DNA of 64,000 bases from Rathayibacter rhapontici (GTDB lineage: Bacteria; Actinomycetota; Actinomycetes; Actinomycetales; Microbacteriaceae), in the NCBI RefSeq assembly GCF_001995175.1, contig NZ_MUKN01000001.1, forward strand, positions 109,893 to 173,892, in the 5' to 3' direction. The notes under the pieces are model-generated. The model was not told the DNA's origin and ran no database searches. It saw only the letters and a list, made by a program, of their open reading frames with translations. Within the stretch, counting starts at the first letter, position 1, and every line of letters starts with the position of its first letter. Position numbers and translations under genes: made by a program. Positions 38,668-47,343 of the stretch are shown here, piece after piece.

Positions 38668-39546
38668 TCAGGTCCGGCTGCTCGGTCTCCGCCGACCCGC
38701 GGGAGGAGCGGGGGGCACCTCCGAGACGAAGGCGCGGAGGGCGAGCGCGAACTCGGCGGGCGCCTCGATCCACGGGTAGTGGCCCGAACCCTCGACGACC
38801 GCGAGACTGCCCGAGGGGAAGAGGGCGCTGAGCTCGGCGAGCGGCTCGACCCCGACGAGGGCGTCGTCCTCGCCGCCGACGATCATCACGGGGCAGCGCA
38901 GGAGGGTCAGCGCCTGCCGCAGCGCCGAGGCGTCCACGGTCGTGAAGAACCCCGCGAAGGCGTCCGGGAACCAGGTCGCGGCCCGCTCGTGCGCCCGGGC
39001 CCGCTCGTCCCAGACCGACCAGCCCAGCGGGGCGGCGCGGCGGTAGAGCTCGATGCGCCGCTGCGCGTCCGTCTCGTCGTGCATCAGCACCGCGGCCTCG
39101 ATCGCGTCGCCGAGCCAGCCCGCGCCGATCCGTCGGGCCGCGATCTCGTAGCGGTCGTCGCGCCCGACTCCGAGCCACCCCGTCGCCGGGGAGATCAGGA
39201 GGAGCCGCGAGACGCGCTCGGGATGCCGCGCGGCGTGCACGAGCGCCGTGCGGCACCCGGTGGCGTGCGCGAGGACGTCGATGGAGGCCACTCCGAGGTG
39301 CCGGCGCAGGTCCTCCACGTCGTCGGCCTGGTCGGCGAAGGAGCGCACGGGCGCGTCGGCAGAGCCGCCCACTCCGCGCGGATGGAGCACGAGGATCCGC
39401 CGGCAGCCGGCGATCGGCTCGAACGTGCCGAGGTAGTCGGGGTGGCGGGCCGGCCCGCCGGGGACGACGACGAGGGGCGGGCTGCCGGCGGTGCCGTGCT
39501 CGTCGGCGTGCAGGAGTGCGCCGTCCCGTGCCTGGAACACCGTCAT
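38668..39546 (-). CDS. alpha/beta hydrolase fold protein with Ala at the nucleophile position
   Basis: A 292-aa alpha/beta-hydrolase. The oxyanion region is [14 protein letters not shown], the acid loop [12 protein letters not shown], and the His loop EGSGHYPW. The nucleophile elbow, normally GHSxG, reads AHATGC, with Ala95 (codon GCC) where Ser is expected. The acid and His are kept. It may be catalytically inactive or have a different reaction; a base error in the sequence is also possible. The family resembles proline iminopeptidase-type hydrolases. Confidence 0.8.
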   Translation of the reverse strand: MTVFQARDGALLHADEHGTAGSPPLVVVPGGPARHPDYLGTFEPIAGCRRILVLHPRGVGGSADAPVRSFADQADDVEDLRRHLGVASIDVLAHATGCRTALVHAARHPERVSRLLLISPATGWLGVGRDDRYEIAARRIGAGWLGDAIEAAVLMHDETDAQRRIELYRRAAPLGWSVWDERARAHERAATWFPDAFAGFFTTVDASALRQALTLLRCPVMIVGGEDDALVGVEPLAELSALFPSGSLAVVEGSGHYPWIEAPAEFALALRAFVSEVPPAPPAGRRRPSSRT

Positions 39547-39602
39547 GCGCGATCCCTCCGCCGTGCTGGCGATCCTAGGGCGTGGGCTCGACGGGAGGGC
39601 GG

Positions 39603-40415
39603 TCAGGCCAGGCGGACGACGTTCCCGGTCACGCGCCGGCCCGCGGGCGACACGAGGTACGAGACGAGGTCGCCGACCTCCTCCGGCTCGGCGACGTCGA
39701 AGAAGGAGTCGTCCGCGGCGACCGCCTCGCGGACGTCGTCGGTGACCCAGCCCGTGTCGGTGACGGGCGGGTGCACGGCGTTCGCCGTGATGCCGAGCGG
39801 GCTGAGCTCGAGGGACGCCGAGATCGTGTAGTTCACGAGCGCGGCCTTCGCGGCGCCGTAGGACACCTCGCCCGGGAAGCCGCGCTCGCCTCCCGACGTG
39901 AGAGTGACGATGCGGCCGCCGTGACCGCCGCGGGCCTCGAGGCGGGCGGCGAGCTCGGCGATCAGCAGAGCGCCGGCGCGGGCGTCGACCGAGAGGACCG
40001 CGTCGATGCTCGCGGCGTCGACGCGGCGCTGGGGGCGGCCCATCCAGTCGCTCTCGCGCGCGCGGAAGGTGTCGATGACCGAGCCGGTCGCGTTGTGGAC
40101 GAGCACGTCGACCGGCCCGAGCGACCGCTCCGCTGCGTCGAAGAGCAGGGCGGCCGAGGAGGCGTCGCGGAGGTCGGCCGAGACGGCCAGCGCGCGGCCG
40201 CCCGCCGCGCGGATCCGCTCGGCCACCTGCTCGCCGTCGCTCGCGTGGGCGCGCCTCTGCCGTTCGGGCTCGTACTCGGGCAGGTCCTCGGCGAGGAACG
40301 CGACCAGCACGGCGAGGCCGTCGGCGGCGAGGCGCTCGGCGATCGCAGCTCCGATGCCGTGGTTCGCGCCGGTGACGAGCGCGACCCGGCAGCGCTCGCG
40401 GCTCGGGGCCGTCAT
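39603..40415 (-). CDS. short-chain dehydrogenase/reductase
   Basis: A 270-aa SDR. The cofactor motif is TGANHGIGAA, followed by HNATG, and the active site SGGERGFPGEVSYGAAK (Ser, Tyr, Lys). The VHPPVTDTGWV segment replaces the usual PG motif. A proline-rich insert near residues 45-60 is unusual. It overlaps the MFS gene by ATGA and is probably co-transcribed with it, under the divergent LacI protein. Confidence 0.85.
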   Translation of the reverse strand: MTAPSRERCRVALVTGANHGIGAAIAERLAADGLAVLVAFLAEDLPEYEPERQRRAHASDGEQVAERIRAAGGRALAVSADLRDASSAALLFDAAERSLGPVDVLVHNATGSVIDTFRARESDWMGRPQRRVDAASIDAVLSVDARAGALLIAELAARLEARGGHGGRIVTLTSGGERGFPGEVSYGAAKAALVNYTISASLELSPLGITANAVHPPVTDTGWVTDDVREAVAADDSFFDVAEPEEVGDLVSYLVSPAGRRVTGNVVRLA

Positions 40416-41632
40416 GCGTCCACCCGGGCGCGGGCGGGACGCGCGGCGGGCGAGGCGAGACCCGCCACGACCACCAGGGCCAGCACGAGGAACAGCGCGT
40501 TCAGGATGCCGACGTGCTCGCCGAGGAAGCCGATCGCCGGAGGTCCGACGAGGAACGCGACGTAGCCGAGCGTGGCGACGGCGCTGACCCGCGCGGCCGA
40601 GTGCGGTCCCTCCGCCGCCGCCGACATGCCCACGGGGAAGCCGAGCGAGCAGCCCAGCCCCCAGGCCACGGCGCCGGTGATCACCAGCGCGTCGACCGGG
40701 GCGAGGATGAAGAGCAGGATGCCGACCACGGCCAGCAGCGCCGATCCGCGCAGAACGGGGACGCGTCCGAAGCGGTCGAGCACGGGTCCGCCGAGGACGC
40801 GGCCGACGGTCATCGCGGCGACGAAGACTCCGAACACGATCGCGGCGGTGGTCGTGTCCGCGCCGTGCCCGTCGACCATCGCGAGGGTCATCCAGTCGTT
40901 CGCGGATCCCTCGGCGAACGCCATGCCCAGCATGATCAGGCCGATGACCACGAGCCGCAGGTCGCGCCAGACACCGAGCGAGGCGGCCACGCGCTCGCGG
41001 ATCGGGGGCTTCGCGGTCGCGACTCCCTGGGTGTCGAGGTCGGCGCGCACGGGCACGAAGCGGATCGCCACGACGACGGTGGCGACCACCGCGATCGCGA
41101 CGCCGACGAGGTGCGCCGCCACGGGGATCGCGAGGGCGGAGGCGGCGGCGCCCAGGAGCGCGCCCGCGACGGTGCCGAGGCTGAAGAAGGCGTGGAAGAG
41201 GGGGAGCAGCGTCGTGCCGAAGGCCTTCTCGTTGGCGGCCCCCTCGACGTTCATCATCACGTCGACCGCGCCGTTGCCGAAGCCGAGCAGCGCCATGCCC
41301 GCGAAGGCGACCGGGAGCGCGCCGAGCGCGTCGGCCGCGACTCCGAGGATCGCGAGGCCGGACGCGCAGACGGTGAGCGCTGCGACCATGCCGCGACGGG
41401 CCCCGAGCGCCGACATGATCGCGGTCGAGAGCATGAGGCCGACGATGGCTCCGATCGACATGGCGAGGATCAGCAGGCCGACCCCGGAGGTCGAGAGCTG
41501 CAGCTCGTCGCGGATGGCCGGGGTGCGCGACACCCACGTGGCGATCGACAGACCGCTCAGCACGAAGATCGTGAAGACGGCGTTGCGCCACGCGACGAGT
41601 TCGCGGCGCGAGAGGGCGGAGGTGCTGGTCAT
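40412..41632 (-). CDS. MFS transporter
   Basis: A 406-aa twelve-helix carrier: VFTIFVLSGLSIATWVSRTP in helix 1, GNGAVDVMMNVEGAANE in helix 4-5 region. The group is YbjJ-like, as is the protein at 18051-19286. It is the first gene of the minus-strand unit with the SDR. The shared intergenic region with the LacI gene holds a perfect 14-base palindrome. Confidence 0.85.
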   Translation of the reverse strand: MTSTSALSRRELVAWRNAVFTIFVLSGLSIATWVSRTPAIRDELQLSTSGVGLLILAMSIGAIVGLMLSTAIMSALGARRGMVAALTVCASGLAILGVAADALGALPVAFAGMALLGFGNGAVDVMMNVEGAANEKAFGTTLLPLFHAFFSLGTVAGALLGAAASALAIPVAAHLVGVAIAVVATVVVAIRFVPVRADLDTQGVATAKPPIRERVAASLGVWRDLRLVVIGLIMLGMAFAEGSANDWMTLAMVDGHGADTTTAAIVFGVFVAAMTVGRVLGGPVLDRFGRVPVLRGSALLAVVGILLFILAPVDALVITGAVAWGLGCSLGFPVGMSAAAEGPHSAARVSAVATLGYVAFLVGPPAIGFLGEHVGILNALFLVLALVVVAGLASPAARPARARVDA

Positions 41633-41709
41633 GACGGTGTTTCCTGTGGCGGGCGCGCCCGGGCGCTCAGAGCGGCGTCGCCGGGCCCGCGGGGCGGGGT
41701 CCGACCCGG

Positions 41710-41723
41710 TCGAATCGATTCGA
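41710..41723. promoter_or_regulatory. LacI-type operator candidate TCGAATCGATTCGA
   Basis: A perfect 14-base palindrome with a central CG, the hallmark of LacI/PurR-family operators. It lies between the divergent MFS and LacI genes, 78 bases from the MFS start. Confidence 0.7.
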
Positions 41724-41801
41724 GGCGGGCCGGACTAAGCTATCCAGAACCTCCGGGGCGGTCAAGAAGCGCCGCGCCGGCCGGCCTTGTCGAGGAGGAT
41801 C

Positions 41802-42869
41802 GTGGAGTCGCAGAAGTCCCGCGCCGAGCAGCGCCCCGGGCGACCGACCCTGGCCCGAGTGGCACGGCTCGCCGGAGTCTCGGCCTCCACCGCCTCGCTC
41901 GTCTTCAGCGGATCGGGACCCGTCTCGGCCTCGACGCGCGACCGCGTCCTGAAGGCCGCTGCCGAGCTGGACTACGCCGGCCCCGATCCGCGCGCGCAGT
42001 CGCTCCGGCGCGGCCGCTCCGGGATCGTCGGAGTGGTGGTCGACGAGCGCGTGCTGCACGCCTTCCGCGACCCGATCAGGATCGCCATGCTCGACGGCAT
42101 CGCCGACGTGCTGGGCGGCGCCGACGCCGGGATACTGCTGCTGACCGAGACCGGGGACGGCTCCGGGCTGATGGCGACGGCGCCGGTCGACGCGATGATC
42201 CTGATCGGCTGCAGCCCGACCGTCGACGAGTCGGTCGCGCTGCTGCAGCGGCGGCGCGTGCCGGTCGTGGTCGTCGAGGGCGTGTCCGAGTTCGGATCGG
42301 CGATCGTCACCCTCGACAACCGCGAGGCGACCCGGGCACTGGCCGAGCACCTGCGCGATCTGGGGCACGAGCGGGTGGCCGCGGTGACCCTCCCCTTCTC
42401 GAAGGACCGCCGCCGCGGGCCCGTGCCGGAGGGCTGGCGCACGAGCTCGAGCATCACGGCCGTGGAGCGGCTGCACGGGGCGCGCGACGTGTTCGGCGAG
42501 CTGGAGGCCGTTGCCGCCACGGCGAGCACGGTCGAGGAGGGCGTCGCGGCGGGGCGGGCGCTGCTCGACGGGGCGGAGCGGCCGACCGCGGTCCTCGCGC
42601 AGAGCGATCTGCTGGCCGTGGGCGTGATCCTGGCGGCTGAGCAGCTCGGGCTGCGGGTCCCGGAGGACGTGTCGGTGGTGGGCTTCGACGGCGTGCAGGT
42701 GCCGGGACTCGCAGCGGGCTACGACCTCACGACGATGGTGCAGCCGGCGGTCGACAAGGGGCGCGCGGCGGGGCGGGCGGCGCTGGCGCTGCTCGCGGGC
42801 GAGGAGGCGGCCCCGGTGTGCTTCCACGCGGTGTTCCACCGCGGGAACACGAGCGCGCCGCCGCGGTGA
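41802..42869 (+). CDS. LacI family transcriptional regulator
   Basis: A 355-aa repressor. The HTH is TLARVARLAGVSASTASLVF with a hinge helix STRDRVLKAAAELDY. The periplasmic-binding-like effector domain ends with ALLAGEEAAPVCFHAVFHRG. GTG start has AGGAGG upstream, at short spacing of three bases; TTG 41787 is the alternative. It probably represses the divergent MFS-SDR unit through the palindrome at 41710-41723. Confidence 0.9.
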   Translation: MESQKSRAEQRPGRPTLARVARLAGVSASTASLVFSGSGPVSASTRDRVLKAAAELDYAGPDPRAQSLRRGRSGIVGVVVDERVLHAFRDPIRIAMLDGIADVLGGADAGILLLTETGDGSGLMATAPVDAMILIGCSPTVDESVALLQRRRVPVVVVEGVSEFGSAIVTLDNREATRALAEHLRDLGHERVAAVTLPFSKDRRRGPVPEGWRTSSSITAVERLHGARDVFGELEAVAATASTVEEGVAAGRALLDGAERPTAVLAQSDLLAVGVILAAEQLGLRVPEDVSVVGFDGVQVPGLAAGYDLTTMVQPAVDKGRAAGRAALALLAGEEAAPVCFHAVFHRGNTSAPPR

Positions 42870-42882
42870 CCCGCTGAACGGG

Positions 42883-43019
42883 CGATCTGCAGGTGCTCGT
42901 GTCGTGTGCAGGTGCCGGTGCGATCTGCAGGTGTTCGTGCGATTCGCAGGGGATGAGGCACCCGTCGGGAACGGCACAAGGGATGTGCAAGCTTTCCGGT
43001 TCGGATCCCCTGCAGATCG
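42883..43019. repeat. array of four direct CGATCTGCAGGTG-like repeats with an inverted copy
   Basis: Copies start at 42883 (CGATCTGCAGGTGCTCGT), 42903 (CGTGTGCAGGTGCCGGTG), 42921 (CGATCTGCAGGTGTTCGT) and 42940 (CGATTCGCAGGGGATGAG). The spacing is 18 to 20 bases. An inverted copy, CCCCTGCAGATCG, is at 43007-43019. It fills the gap between the convergent LacI and MATE genes. Confidence 0.75.
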
Positions 43020-43092
43020 TACGAGGACCCCGCCGGACGGGTGAGTTCTCCACAGGGTTCTCCACAGCCTGTTCGAAACTCTGTTCGAGGGG

Positions 43093-44406
43093 TCAGCGGA
43101 GCCACGCCTCGCCGCGGATCCGCAGGCCGAGCGTCAGCGCGCGGGCTCCCAGATAGCCGCCGGCGAACGCGATCCAGAGCGCCGTCAGTCGTCCGTCGGC
43201 GGGTGCCAGGGTCGCCAGGAGGGCCAGCGGGGCGAAGAGCGCGAGGTTCACGAGTCCGCTGAGCGCCAGGTAGCGGCCGTCGCCGGCGCCGATCAGGACG
43301 CCGTCGAGCACGAAGACGTAGCCGCCGAGCGGAGCCGTGATGCCGACGATCGCGATCAGCGCGGGCAGCAGGCGGAGCACCTCCGCGTCGCTCGAGAAGA
43401 CGAACGGCAGGACGCCGCTGAGGCCGGTGACGAGTGCTCCGAGGACGATCCCCGCGCCGATTCCCCAGGTCACGCACCGTTTCGTGACGGCGCGGGCCTG
43501 CGCGCGGTCTCCCGCGCCGAGCAGACGGCCGAGCAGTGCCTGCGCGGCGATCGCCAGGGCGTCGAGGGCGAAGGCGACCGCTCCGAAGAGCGTCATGGCC
43601 ACCTGGAAGGCGCCGAGCTCCTCCGCCCCGAGCGAGCCCGCGATCGCGACGGCGAGCAGGATCGCCGCCCGCAGGCTCGCGGTGCGCAGAAGCATCCAGC
43701 CGCCCGATCCGGCCGAGCCGAGGACGCCCCGGAGGTGCGGGCGCAGCGGAGCGCCGACGCGTCGCGCCAGCCGCACGGCGATGAGGGCGTAGGCGCCGAA
43801 CATCGCCCACTGGGCGATCACCGTCCCCAGCGCGGACCCGGTTATCCCCAGGCCGGCCGGATGGATGAGCACCGCGTTCAGGCCCGCGTTGAGCGCGAAT
43901 CCGGCCACCGCGATCACGAGCGGGGTGCGGGTGTCCTGGAAGCCTCGCAGCAGCCCGGTGAGGGCGAAGACCCCGAGCATGGCGGGGATCCCGGCCATGC
44001 TGACGGCGAGGTAGCGCACGCCCGCCTCGGTGACGGCCGCCTCCGCCCCGAAGAGCCCGATGACGAGCGGGGCGCTGACAGCACCGGCTGCCGCGAGCAC
44101 CGCTCCCAGCGCCAGCGCAAGCCAGCCGCCGTCGATCCCCGCCGCGACGGCCCTGGGCTCGTCGCCCTCGCCGAGGGCACGACCGACCAGCGGAGTGGTG
44201 GTGTAGGCGAGGAACACCATCAGCCCGACGATCGTCTGCAGCACGGCGGCGCCGAGCGCGAGACCGGCGAGGGGCACCGCGCCCAGGTGCCCGACGAGTG
44301 CGGAGTCGGTGAGGAGGAACAGCGGCTCGGCGATCAGCGAGCCCAGCGCGGGCACCGCGAGGCGCAGGATCCTGCGGTCGAGGCTGCGGCGGTCGGGCGA
44401 GGTCAC
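43093..44406 (-). CDS. MATE family efflux transporter (DinF-like)
   Basis: A 437-aa twelve-helix protein. RRILRLAVPALGSLIAEPLF opens the first MATE domain and GLLRGFQDTRTPLVIAVAG is a family motif; a second domain repeats the fold. DinF-type members export cationic drugs or metabolites using Na+ or H+. GTG start 44406. Confidence 0.9.
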   Translation of the reverse strand: MTSPDRRSLDRRILRLAVPALGSLIAEPLFLLTDSALVGHLGAVPLAGLALGAAVLQTIVGLMVFLAYTTTPLVGRALGEGDEPRAVAAGIDGGWLALALGAVLAAAGAVSAPLVIGLFGAEAAVTEAGVRYLAVSMAGIPAMLGVFALTGLLRGFQDTRTPLVIAVAGFALNAGLNAVLIHPAGLGITGSALGTVIAQWAMFGAYALIAVRLARRVGAPLRPHLRGVLGSAGSGGWMLLRTASLRAAILLAVAIAGSLGAEELGAFQVAMTLFGAVAFALDALAIAAQALLGRLLGAGDRAQARAVTKRCVTWGIGAGIVLGALVTGLSGVLPFVFSSDAEVLRLLPALIAIVGITAPLGGYVFVLDGVLIGAGDGRYLALSGLVNLALFAPLALLATLAPADGRLTALWIAFAGGYLGARALTLGLRIRGEAWLR

Positions 44407-44464
44407 CGTCCGACGCTACGCGAGCGGGAGGGGCGGCGCGGGCGGGAGAAGCGGGCGAGGGGTG

Positions 44465-44510
44465 CGGCGCGGGCGGGGCGTCGTCGACCCTCCCGCCCGC
44501 GCCGCGCCTC
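44465..44510 (-). terminator. GC-rich hairpin downstream of the YihY gene
   Basis: GGCGCGGGCGGG and CCCGCCCGCGCC form a 12-bp stem with a loop of about 16 bases. It lies between the end of the YihY/BrkB gene and the start of the MATE gene, in terminator position for the former. Confidence 0.65.
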
Positions 44511-44513
44511 CGC

Positions 44514-45578
44514 TCAGTCGCGGTCGGCGGTCTCGCGACCCGCGGTCTCGCGCAGCTTCCGGCCGTCCGCCACGTCCTCGGCGTGCTTCTCGGCCTGCTT
44601 CTCGCTCTTGCGGGTGTCGCGCGGCGGGAGCTGGATGTGCTCCTCCGCCTCGATGCCCGCCTGGAGCTGACGGCCGCGCTCGAGCTCGGCGTCGAACTCC
44701 GCGCCGAAGAGCAGCGCCAGGTTGGTGATCCAGATCCAGAGGAGGAAGACGATCACGCCACCGAGCGCGCCGTACGTCTTGTTGTAGTTGCCGAAGTTGG
44801 CCACGTAGAACGCGAACCCGGCCGAGGCCAGCGCCCAGATGACGAGGGCGAGGATCGAGCCGAGGCTCGTCCAGCGGAACTTCGGCTGCTTCACGTTGGG
44901 CGACCAGTGGTAGAGCACGGCGATGATCACGATCATGATCGCGATCAGCACCGGCCACTTGACGATGCTCCACACCGTCAGTGCGACCTCGTCGAGGCCG
45001 ATGGCCTGGCCGATCGTCTCGGCGACCGGTCCGCTGAGCACCAGCAGGAGCCCGGCGATCACGAGCAGCACGACCGAGAAGAGGGTGACGCCGAGCATGG
45101 TCGGGCGCAGCTTCCAGATCGGCCGGCCCTCGTCGATCTCGTAGACGCGGTTCATGGCGCGGCCGAACGCGCCGACGTAGCCGGACGCGGACCAGAGGGC
45201 GCCGGCGAGACCGGTGACGAAGGCGAGACCGGCGGCGGGGGAGGAGGTCAGCTCCTGCACGGGGCCGCGGATCGTGTCGAGCACGTCCTGCGAGGCGAAG
45301 CCGCCGAGAATCTCGAGCACGGTGTCGGTGGTCGTCTCGGCCTGGCCGAACAGGCCCAGGATCGACACCACGGCCAGCAGGCCCGGGAACAGGGCGAGAA
45401 CGGCGTAGTAGGTGAGCGCCGCCGCCAGGTCGGTGCACTGGTCGGCGCCGAACTCGCGCAAAGTCTTCTTCAGGACGTAGCCCCAGGAGCGCTTCGTGAC
45501 GTCGCCGGGGTCGTCGGGCTTGCGGGAGTCGTCGGGGTCGGGCGCGGTCTGCGCGCGCCGGGTGCTGGTCTGGGCCAC
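44514..45578 (-). CDS. YihY/virulence factor BrkB family membrane protein
   Basis: A 354-aa membrane protein with six helices. It starts after a charged N-terminus and shows CTDLAAALTYYAVLALFPGL, GALWSASGYVGAFGRAMNRV and GAEFDAELERGRQLQAGI. The charged tail (about 45 residues rich in Glu/Lys/Arg) is cytoplasmic. The old label ribonuclease BN is wrong for this family; the function is unknown. GTG start with GGAGG upstream. Confidence 0.9.
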   Translation of the reverse strand: MAQTSTRRAQTAPDPDDSRKPDDPGDVTKRSWGYVLKKTLREFGADQCTDLAAALTYYAVLALFPGLLAVVSILGLFGQAETTTDTVLEILGGFASQDVLDTIRGPVQELTSSPAAGLAFVTGLAGALWSASGYVGAFGRAMNRVYEIDEGRPIWKLRPTMLGVTLFSVVLLVIAGLLLVLSGPVAETIGQAIGLDEVALTVWSIVKWPVLIAIMIVIIAVLYHWSPNVKQPKFRWTSLGSILALVIWALASAGFAFYVANFGNYNKTYGALGGVIVFLLWIWITNLALLFGAEFDAELERGRQLQAGIEAEEHIQLPPRDTRKSEKQAEKHAEDVADGRKLRETAGRETADRD

Positions 45579-45739
45579 GGGGATCCTCCGATGATGGCTG
45601 CTCGCGCCGGAGCATGCGGGAACCGGCGCGAGGACGTGCGGGGCGTCCTCGCCTCCGACGCTAGGACGACCGCTCGCAGAAGGGACGGAGGTTGACAGGC
45701 GGCGGGAGTGCGCGGGATCCTCCCGCGCGCGCCGGGGCG

Positions 45740-46726
45740 TCACTCCTCCGGGATCGGGCGCCGCTCCGGGATCAGGCGGGGGACGAGCCGCACCAGCACC
45801 ACCATCGCGATCAGCTCGACCAGCGTCTGCGTCACCACGACGACCGGCGCGAGATCCAGCGGCGCGGGCAGGGCCAGCGCGAGCGGCAGCACCACGAGCG
45901 AGTTGCGGGTGACGCCGCTGAACAGCAGCGCGCGTCGAGCGGGGACGTCGAGCCGCGCGACACGGCCGGCACCGGCTCCGATCAGCGTCATCACCAGCGC
46001 GAACGCGGCGTAGAGCACGACGAGCAGCCCCAGCTGCGGCAGCGCGCGGCCGACCGCTCCGGCCTGCGAGGCGACCACCACGACCAGGGTGGCGGCCATC
46101 AGCGGTGCCATCGAGGCGAGCACGACGCCCTCGATCCTCCGGCCGATCGCGGTGCGCGCGGCGAGGAGCTGGAGCCCGGCGGCCGCGGCGAGGGGCAGCA
46201 CGATCAGCACCGCGAACGCCTCGGCGAACGGGCCGGTCGCGACCGCCTCCCCGCCGCCCGGCCCGAGGAACAGGAGGAGGTGGAGCGGCAGGAGGAGGAT
46301 CTGCGCGAGCATCAGGAGCGGTGCGGCCGCGAGCAGTCGCGCCGACGCTCCTCCGGCCAGCCCGCTGAACACGATCACGTAGTCGACGCAGGGCGTGAGC
46401 AGCACGAGCAGCACGCCGATCAGCAGCGCCGGGTCGCCCGCCAGCGGCCGCGTGAGCACGAAGACGACCGCGGGGACGACGACGAAGTCCAGCACCAGCA
46501 CCGCCGCGAGGAACCGCCCGTCGCGGAACGCCCGCAGCACCGACGCGAACGGCACCCCGAGGAACGTCGCGAACAGCAGCAGGGCGAGCACCGGAGTGAT
46601 CGCCGCATCGAGCCGCGCGGCCGCGGGGAGCAGCAGACCCGCGCCGAGGGCCACGGCGATCGCCGACAGGTACAGCGCCACCTGATGCCGCTCGAGCGCC
46701 TCGATCAGGGTGGGTCGGGCGCTCAC
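45740..46726 (-). CDS. bile acid:sodium symporter/ACR3-type membrane transporter
   Basis: A 328-aa ten-helix protein of the BART superfamily. The LTPCVDYVIVFSGLAGG segment resembles the conserved helix of arsenite exporters (ACR3), and VTRNSLVVLPLALALP the second crossover helix. ACR3 members usually have a Cys in that first motif, seen here as TPCVDY. There are no arsenic-resistance neighbours (no ArsR, ArsC), so the substrate is open. Confidence 0.8.
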   Translation of the reverse strand: MSARPTLIEALERHQVALYLSAIAVALGAGLLLPAAARLDAAITPVLALLLFATFLGVPFASVLRAFRDGRFLAAVLVLDFVVVPAVVFVLTRPLAGDPALLIGVLLVLLTPCVDYVIVFSGLAGGASARLLAAAPLLMLAQILLLPLHLLLFLGPGGGEAVATGPFAEAFAVLIVLPLAAAAGLQLLAARTAIGRRIEGVVLASMAPLMAATLVVVVASQAGAVGRALPQLGLLVVLYAAFALVMTLIGAGAGRVARLDVPARRALLFSGVTRNSLVVLPLALALPAPLDLAPVVVVTQTLVELIAMVVLVRLVPRLIPERRPIPEE

Positions 46727-46765
46727 CCCCCGATTCTCGCGCGTCCGTGCTCCTACTCTGGGCGG

Positions 46766-47284
46766 ATGGGCGCCCGGGACGAGCACAGGACGGAGCGGCT
46801 CCTGCTGCGTCCGCTCCGGCGGGACGACGAGGAGGCGGTGACCGCCTACCGGAGCGACGCCCGCGCCTCGCGGTTCCTGCGTCACCCGCCGCTCGCGCGG
46901 GGCGGATACGCGGAGTGGTTCGCGGAGCGCGCACCGGAGTGGGACCTCGCCGCAGACGGGCACCGGCGCTTCTACGGCCTGGAGGAGCTCGCGACGGGGC
47001 TGCTCATCGGGGACGCGGTGATCGTGCGGCGGGGGGACGCGTGCGAGCTCGGCGTGTTCCTGCATCCGGACACCGCCGGTCTGGGCTACTCGCTCGAGGC
47101 CGGACGGGCGCTGCTGCACGTGGTCTTCGAGTCGCTGCAGGCCGACCGGGTCCTCGGGCGGGCGGATCCGCGCAACCGCGGTTCGGTGAAGGCGATGGAG
47201 CTGCTGGGGCTGCGTCGCTGCTCGGAGTCGGACGACTCCGTCCTGCACGCGCTGACGGCGGCGGAGTGGCGCGCGGGGAGGTGA
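46766..47284 (+). CDS. GNAT family N-acetyltransferase
   Basis: A 172-aa acetyltransferase similar to RimJ/RimL types: TERLLLRPLRRDDEEAVTAY at the start, IVRRGDACELGVFLHPDTAG and GLGYSLEAGRALLHVVF for acetyl-CoA, then RNRGSVKAMELLGLRRC. The substrate is unknown. ATG start 46766. The aldo/keto reductase gene follows 59 bases later. Confidence 0.88.
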   Translation: MGARDEHRTERLLLRPLRRDDEEAVTAYRSDARASRFLRHPPLARGGYAEWFAERAPEWDLAADGHRRFYGLEELATGLLIGDAVIVRRGDACELGVFLHPDTAGLGYSLEAGRALLHVVFESLQADRVLGRADPRNRGSVKAMELLGLRRCSESDDSVLHALTAAEWRAGR

Positions 47285-47343
47285 GGGCCGTCGTTCCCGC
47301 GTCTACGGTGGAGGCACCCCCCTCCCCGGACGGAACGGTCACC

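Noticed and set aside
43040..43090. A replication origin, from two TTCTCCACA sequences resembling DnaA boxes
   Set aside because: Only two imperfect boxes, no AT-rich unwinding element and no dnaA/dnaN neighbours.
45740..46726. An arsenic resistance locus
   Set aside because: Only an ACR3/BART-type carrier is present; there is no ArsR, ArsC or metal-responsive regulator nearby.
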